55,562 bases of DNA from NCBI GenBank assembly GCA_029941865.1, contig JAPYTO010000015.1, forward strand, positions 1 through 55,562, given 5' to 3'. Within the stretch, counting starts at the first letter, position 1. Every line of letters starts with the position of its first letter. Under the pieces are notes generated by a model, which saw only the letters and a program-made list of their open reading frames with translations, made no database searches and was not told the DNA's origin. The DNA is from Fuerstiella sp. GTDB lineage: Bacteria; Planctomycetota; Planctomycetia; Planctomycetales; Planctomycetaceae. Below, in pieces: positions 53,589 to 55,562 of this stretch. Position numbers and translations under genes: made by a program.

Positions 53589-54545
53589 ATGCAACACTCA
53601 TTTCGATACCTGTTTCTGACTGGCGCAACTCTGCTGACCGCAACAGGCTCGGCGGCGGAAATCCAGCAGGTCGGCTTCCAGAATTGCCCATCAGGCTGCT
53701 GCACAAAAAGCTGCGTCGCGTCTGGCGGCAGCCGCCGTTGCAGACAGGGCGACTACTGCAACAATGGACAATGCCGCGGCAATCGTTGTTCACAGCGATC
53801 CGGAAATGAAGACTGTTTCCTCGTCAGGTGCTGCAAAACCAAAGGGTCCGGTGACTCAGGGTGGTCTCCTCCGGCACGACTGCCTGTCAACAGAACAGGC
53901 GGCTGGTATCAAAGTTACTGGCCAGGAAAGTGGTACGGTAATCCCGGTGGAGGCTTTCAAGGCGGTGCGCCAATGGTGTATCAACCCACCGACACAACTC
54001 AGCTGGGCTACAGCTACAATCGCGTTCCTACGTGGCGTCCGAATCCCGGCATGATCCCACGCGTTCCAAGTCCGTCAAACTATCATACTCGTATGTGTCC
54101 GGGCCAGACAGGATGCCAGATCGGAACAACGATCATGTACAACGGCGGGAGCAGTTGCCCCACCTGCAATCCTGGTTATGTCAACACCGCCGCACAACGT
54201 CGGATACCTCAGTTGGCTCAGGCACCACAGTTGGCTGAGCCACGGCAGCCACAACAATCGCCGTCTGTTTCAACAGTCGCTCAGGCAATCGTGCCCGCTC
54301 AGGCAATCACCGTGCCGGATTCCTACACGTCCCTGGATATCGTGACGGCAGAACAGCCTGCAGCTCTGTCCGCCAATAATACCGTCCGTACGATAAGCAA
54401 CACCGTGACAGAAAAGGCTGCTTCTGCAGGCCCAAACCGACCGGGAAAACGCGTCAGAAAGCATTTCGGATCGGCACAACGACGAACGAAGAAAACGTCT
54501 GGTGGCTGGTTTGGCCTGCCATCGCTGAGCGAGATCAGATTCTAA
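53589..54545 (+). CDS. Secreted Cys-rich protein of unknown function, third of three
   Basis: The 318-residue product has a signal peptide (MQHSFRYLFLTGATLLTATGSAAE). A dense cysteine segment follows, NCPSGCCTKSCVASGGSRRC, then YCNNGQC, GNRCSQ, EDCFLVRCCKTKG: about eleven cysteines in 60 residues, likely a disulfide-knotted module. Two more groups appear later (MCPGQTGCQ, SCPTCNPGY), separated by Gly/Pro/Tyr-rich stretches, then a Gln/Ala/Pro-rich part and a basic tail (GKRVRKHFGSAQRRTKKTSGG). The start was chosen at 53589 because AAGGAG directly abuts an earlier ATG at 53580 and lies 9 bases from this one. The family was not recognised. It ends the three-gene series and is followed by a strong terminator. 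Confidence 0.7.
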   Translation: MQHSFRYLFLTGATLLTATGSAAEIQQVGFQNCPSGCCTKSCVASGGSRRCRQGDYCNNGQCRGNRCSQRSGNEDCFLVRCCKTKGSGDSGWSPPARLPVNRTGGWYQSYWPGKWYGNPGGGFQGGAPMVYQPTDTTQLGYSYNRVPTWRPNPGMIPRVPSPSNYHTRMCPGQTGCQIGTTIMYNGGSSCPTCNPGYVNTAAQRRIPQLAQAPQLAEPRQPQQSPSVSTVAQAIVPAQAITVPDSYTSLDIVTAEQPAALSANNTVRTISNTVTEKAASAGPNRPGKRVRKHFGSAQRRTKKTSGGWFGLPSLSEIRF

Positions 54546-54742
54546 TAATGTCGTGCAGGTCTCAGGCCTGTCTGGCTGACGCCCGGAAGTCGGAACGTGC
54601 TCCCACTGCCTTGCTGAACTGACTCAGCAACAGTGGGGTTTCATGAACAAACGCGGCCAACAACGCAAACGCTGAACAACACCGCCGGTATCCGGCGACT
54701 GATCTCCCAAGTGGTGTGGTGCAAGCACACTGCTTATCCTGT

Positions 54743-54785
54743 CAGCCCGAATGTGATCTTTCACATTCGGGCTGTTTTCGTTTTC
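54743..54785 (+). terminator. Rho-independent terminator
   Basis: CAGCCCGAATGTGA (54743-54756) pairs perfectly with TCACATTCGGGCTG (54761-54774), loop TCTT, followed by TTTTCGTTTT. It is about 200 bases after the stop of the Cys-rich gene, so the 3' untranslated part would be long; a small non-coding transcript ending here is a possible alternative. Confidence 0.85.
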
Positions 54786-55143
54786 TGATCATCAGGTTGA
54801 TGCAGGTCATGTTGCTGCATTCGTGGCAATCAGAATGGAAGACTTCAGACACGGAATGCCAGTCGCTGCATGATCAGGGTGGGGTTTTCAAACTGAGAGA
54901 CGACGCGGACAAAGCTCCAGAAATTGTTCGACCGCTCCCGTTTGCTGATACAAAAAAGTGTATGCGGAACGGAACCTGGTTTCCCGGAACGGGCGGAGTG
55001 TGTCTGTCATCAATCACCCTCAGATGCTCGGAATTTAGCGCTGGTATAGGTTGTGCGACTAATCCAGACTACCACGTTTGACTGACTTAGCACAACGATG
55101 AATTGAAACTGTTCGGTGCTGTCGCAAACTCAGCGAGCACTCG

Positions 55144-55177
55144 TTGCCCGTCAGATGTTTCCGTGTTATAAGTGTCG
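55144..55177 (+). promoter_or_regulatory. Promoter candidate for the DUF3467 gene
   Basis: TTGCCC (55144-55149) and TATAAG (55167-55172) with a 17-base spacer fit a housekeeping promoter, giving a start of transcription near 55180 and a leader of about 50 bases. A GCGTCT/AGACGC stem (55185-55210) would form in that leader. This is sequence similarity only. Confidence 0.4.
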
Positions 55178-55228
55178 GCCGTAAGCGTCTCCCATTGTAG
55201 TAGAAGACGCAGCGTGTATTAAGGAACA

Positions 55229-55562
55229 ATGTCAATGGCCATGAAAAAGGTTAGGAGAAAAAAAGTGAGCGACGAAGAGAAGAAAGACGACACTGCGGCA
55301 GATGCTGCTTCAAACGCACCGGAAGCAGCGGCGCCGGAAGCAGCGGCACCGGCCCAACAGACACAGGAAGTCATTGTTAACGATAAGTCTGCAAACGCCG
55401 GTTACGCCAACTTCTGTCGAGTTTCCAGTACTCCGGAAGAACTGATTCTGGACCTCGGTCTGAACCCAACGCCATATGCAACGGGCAAAGTCGACGTCGA
55501 TGTGACGCAGCGCATCATTCTCAATCACTACACCGCCAAGCGATTGTGGAGTGCATTGTCGA
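55229..55562 (+). CDS. DUF3467 protein, N-terminal part
   Basis: ATG at 55229 with AAGGA 3 bases upstream (or the ATG at 55235, 9 bases away) opens a frame that runs off the window after about 111 residues. The start is lysine-rich (MKKVRRKKVSDEEKKDD), followed by an Ala/Pro/Glu linker with the repeat PEAAAPEAAAP, then the domain YANFCRVSSTPEELILDLGLNP and QRIILNHYTAKRLWSAL. This is DUF3467, a small beta-rich domain widespread in planctomycetes and of unknown function. It has no signal peptide, so it is probably cytoplasmic. The rest of the gene is outside the window. Confidence 0.85.
   Translation, partial: MSMAMKKVRRKKVSDEEKKDDTAADAASNAPEAAAPEAAAPAQQTQEVIVNDKSANAGYANFCRVSSTPEELILDLGLNPTPYATGKVDVDVTQRIILNHYTAKRLWSALS

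Larger units (their letters stand above)
54546..55228. other. Intergenic region with terminator and promoter candidate
   Basis: About 680 bases with the terminator at 54743-54785 and the promoter candidate at 55144-55177. The plus frame 54716-55081 runs through the terminator and is rejected as a gene. No RNA gene was recognised. Confidence 0.5.

Noticed and set aside
54716..55081. Plus-strand frame of 121 codons
   Set aside because: It begins inside the terminator region and shows no protein features.
1..55562. CRISPR arrays, tRNA or rRNA genes, transposase or phage genes
   Set aside because: No regularly spaced direct repeats, cloverleaf-type sequences, rRNA-like stretches, transposase or phage motifs were seen; the repeats found are palindromic and dispersed.

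Overview
The window is a piece of a chromosome from a bacterium of the phylum Planctomycetota, probably a free-living, possibly marine, member of the Planctomycetales/Pirellulales type. The evidence is the gene content: a planctomycete-type cytochrome c/DUF1549/DUF1553 protein paired with a Tat-exported DUF1501 protein, two secreted sulfatases, a DUF3467 protein, the remains of a LEPR-XLL surface protein, many secreted low-complexity proteins, few strong Shine-Dalgarno sites and many intergenic palindromes. No rRNA, tRNA, CRISPR array, prophage or transposase gene was seen.

Layout. 1-2924: start of a Gfo/Idh/MocA oxidoreductase and a large secreted FG-GAP/VCBS repeat protein, both minus strand. 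3661-9488: a plus-strand Bat-type operon (VWA protein, TPR protein with an acidic/Gln-rich tail, BatD, BatE-like lipoprotein). 9742-11434: a thioredoxin-type arsenate reductase and a stand-alone EboE-like TIM-barrel protein. 11501-13348: two small minus-strand envelope proteins separated by a repeat-rich gap. 13500-20460: a sulfatase fused to HEAT-like repeats, an RND exporter and an AmpG-like MFS transporter. 20848-21442: decayed LEPR-XLL exoprotein. 21598-28953: sugar-phosphate-isomerase-like protein, a membrane-anchored coiled-coil protein, an SDR, two exported redox proteins and a GIY-YIG protein. 29527-34509: the DUF1501 / PSD1 pair. 34988-39643: a Gln-rich secreted protein, a second sulfatase, a CoA-binding protein and an arylsulfotransferase-like protein. 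39820-51034: a long co-oriented minus-strand block. In transcription order it reads topoisomerase A, topoisomerase B, ketoacyl synthase, acyl carrier protein, CrtI-like FAD oxidoreductase, nuoI, nuoA, nuoC, nuoD. 51626-54545: three tandem secreted proteins of unknown function. 55229-end: start of a DUF3467 protein.

The most interesting parts are three. First, a small ketoacyl synthase-ACP-phytoene-desaturase-like cassette lies next to a split complex I cluster that lacks nuoB and is ordered I-A-C-D. Second, several families of intergenic hairpin repeats recur in the window: a 36-37 bp double hairpin at three loci, a roughly 115 bp inverted-repeat element at two loci, and a triple-hairpin element at two loci. 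Third, there is the frameshifted LEPR-XLL surface-protein remnant. All functional statements come from reading the translated sequence and from recalled family knowledge; no database search was run.
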